Origin: Tubiluchus corallicola
Taxonomy: Eukaryota > Priapulida > Priapulimorpha > Priapulimorphida > Tubiluchidae
DNA length: 64,000 nt
Assembly: GCA_030141605.1 (NCBI GenBank)
Contig: JAQGDQ010001008.1
Span: 1-64,000 of the forward strand
Reading direction: 5' to 3'
Under the pieces are notes generated by a model that worked only from the letters and a program-made list of their open reading frames with translations, was not told the DNA's origin and did not search any database. Of this stretch, positions 63,475 through 64,000 are shown piece by piece; position 1 is the stretch's first letter, and every line of letters begins with the position of its first letter. The position numbers and the translations under genes are program-made.

Positions 63475-64000
63475 CATTTGAAGCATCATGCCACTAGCAC
63501 ATTTGAAACATCATGCCACTAGCACATTTGAAACATCGTGCCACTAGCACATTTGAAACATCGTGCCACCAGCACATTTGAAACATCATGAAACTAGCAC
63601 ATTTGAAATATCGTGCCACTAGCACATTTGAAACATCATGCCACTAGCACATTTGAAGCATCATGCCACTAGCACATTTGAAACATCATGCCACTAGCAC
63701 ATTTGAAACATCATGCCACTAGCACATTTGAAGCATCATGAAACTAGCACATTTGAGACATCATGCCACTAGCACATTTGAAACATCATGCCACTAGCAC
63801 ATTTGAAACATCGTGCCACTAGCACATTTGAAACATCGTGCCACCAGCACATTTGAAACATCATGAAACTAGCACATTTGAGACATCGTGCCACTAGCAC
63901 ATTTGAAACATCGTGCCACTAGCACATTTGAAGCATCATGCCACTAGCACATTTGAAACATCATGCCACTAGCACATTTGAAACATCATGCCACTAGCAC
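63475..64000. repeat. 25-bp satellite, about 21 copies, runs past the window end
   Basis: Unit: acatttgaaacatcatgcca, ctagc. Variants gaagca, catcgtg, ccaccag and catgaaac occur in a partly repeated order. Confidence 0.95.

Noticed and set aside
63475-64000. Regular direct repeats as a CRISPR array
   Set aside because: No unique spacers between the repeats and the DNA is plainly eukaryotic. The same holds for every array in the window.

Overview
Animal (metazoan) nuclear DNA with spliced genes, GT-AG introns, dense minisatellites and transposon remnants. The protein-coding content points to a non-vertebrate ecdysozoan: a twitchin/projectin muscle kinase with a characteristic C-terminal regulatory tail, and a TLDc-domain gene whose wording resembles the fly/nematode OXR1 relatives. 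I cannot name the species. Priapulid, chelicerate, tardigrade and onychophoran all remain possible.

Layout. (1) 1-22507, + strand: the 3' part of a twitchin/projectin gene. Fifteen exons join in one uninterrupted reading frame (end of the N-terminal linker, protein kinase domain, regulatory tail, three Ig domains), with a tentative short last exon at 22476-22507. The 5' end lies outside the window. (2) 22508-30990: intergenic repeats plus one intronless 498-codon ORF on the - strand (26292-27788) for a secreted, cysteine- and threonine-rich protein of unknown function. (3) 30991-44502, + strand: a complete four-exon gene for a 196-residue secreted Kunitz-like / LDL-receptor A / Kunitz protein. 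Its 10.8 kb third intron holds two mutually inverted minisatellites, a large 51-bp minisatellite and a defective 4.36-kb Ty3/gypsy-type retrotransposon on the - strand with 101-bp LTRs and a CATGA target duplication. (4) 44503-52492: intergenic, almost entirely minisatellites. (5) 52493-60489, - strand: the five 3' exons of a TLDc gene (OXR1/NCOA7/mustard family). Its 5' end is not visible in the window. (6) 60490-64000: a LINE 3' end with a minisatellite in its tail, a short array of units resembling 5S rRNA, and a 25-bp satellite running off the end.

The most striking pattern is that tandem repeats repeatedly contain, or start at, exon/intron junctions of the two large genes. The exon-15 donor of twitchin, with 40 nt of coding sequence, is repeated about 33 times. 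The exon-13 donor is repeated about 19 times, and the donor of TLDc exon D about 19 times. Acceptors of twitchin exon 6 and the last TLDc exon are also duplicated, and the exon-2 donor is duplicated once. Arrays also begin within a few bases of the exon-8 and exon-10 donors. This yields dozens of decoy splice sites in two unrelated genes.

Other mobile DNA: several Tigger/pogo-like TA-flanked MITE families, a TTAA-flanked piggyBac-like MITE pair, two copies of a SINE with a 5S rRNA-derived head, a solo LTR, and LINE fragments of several types.
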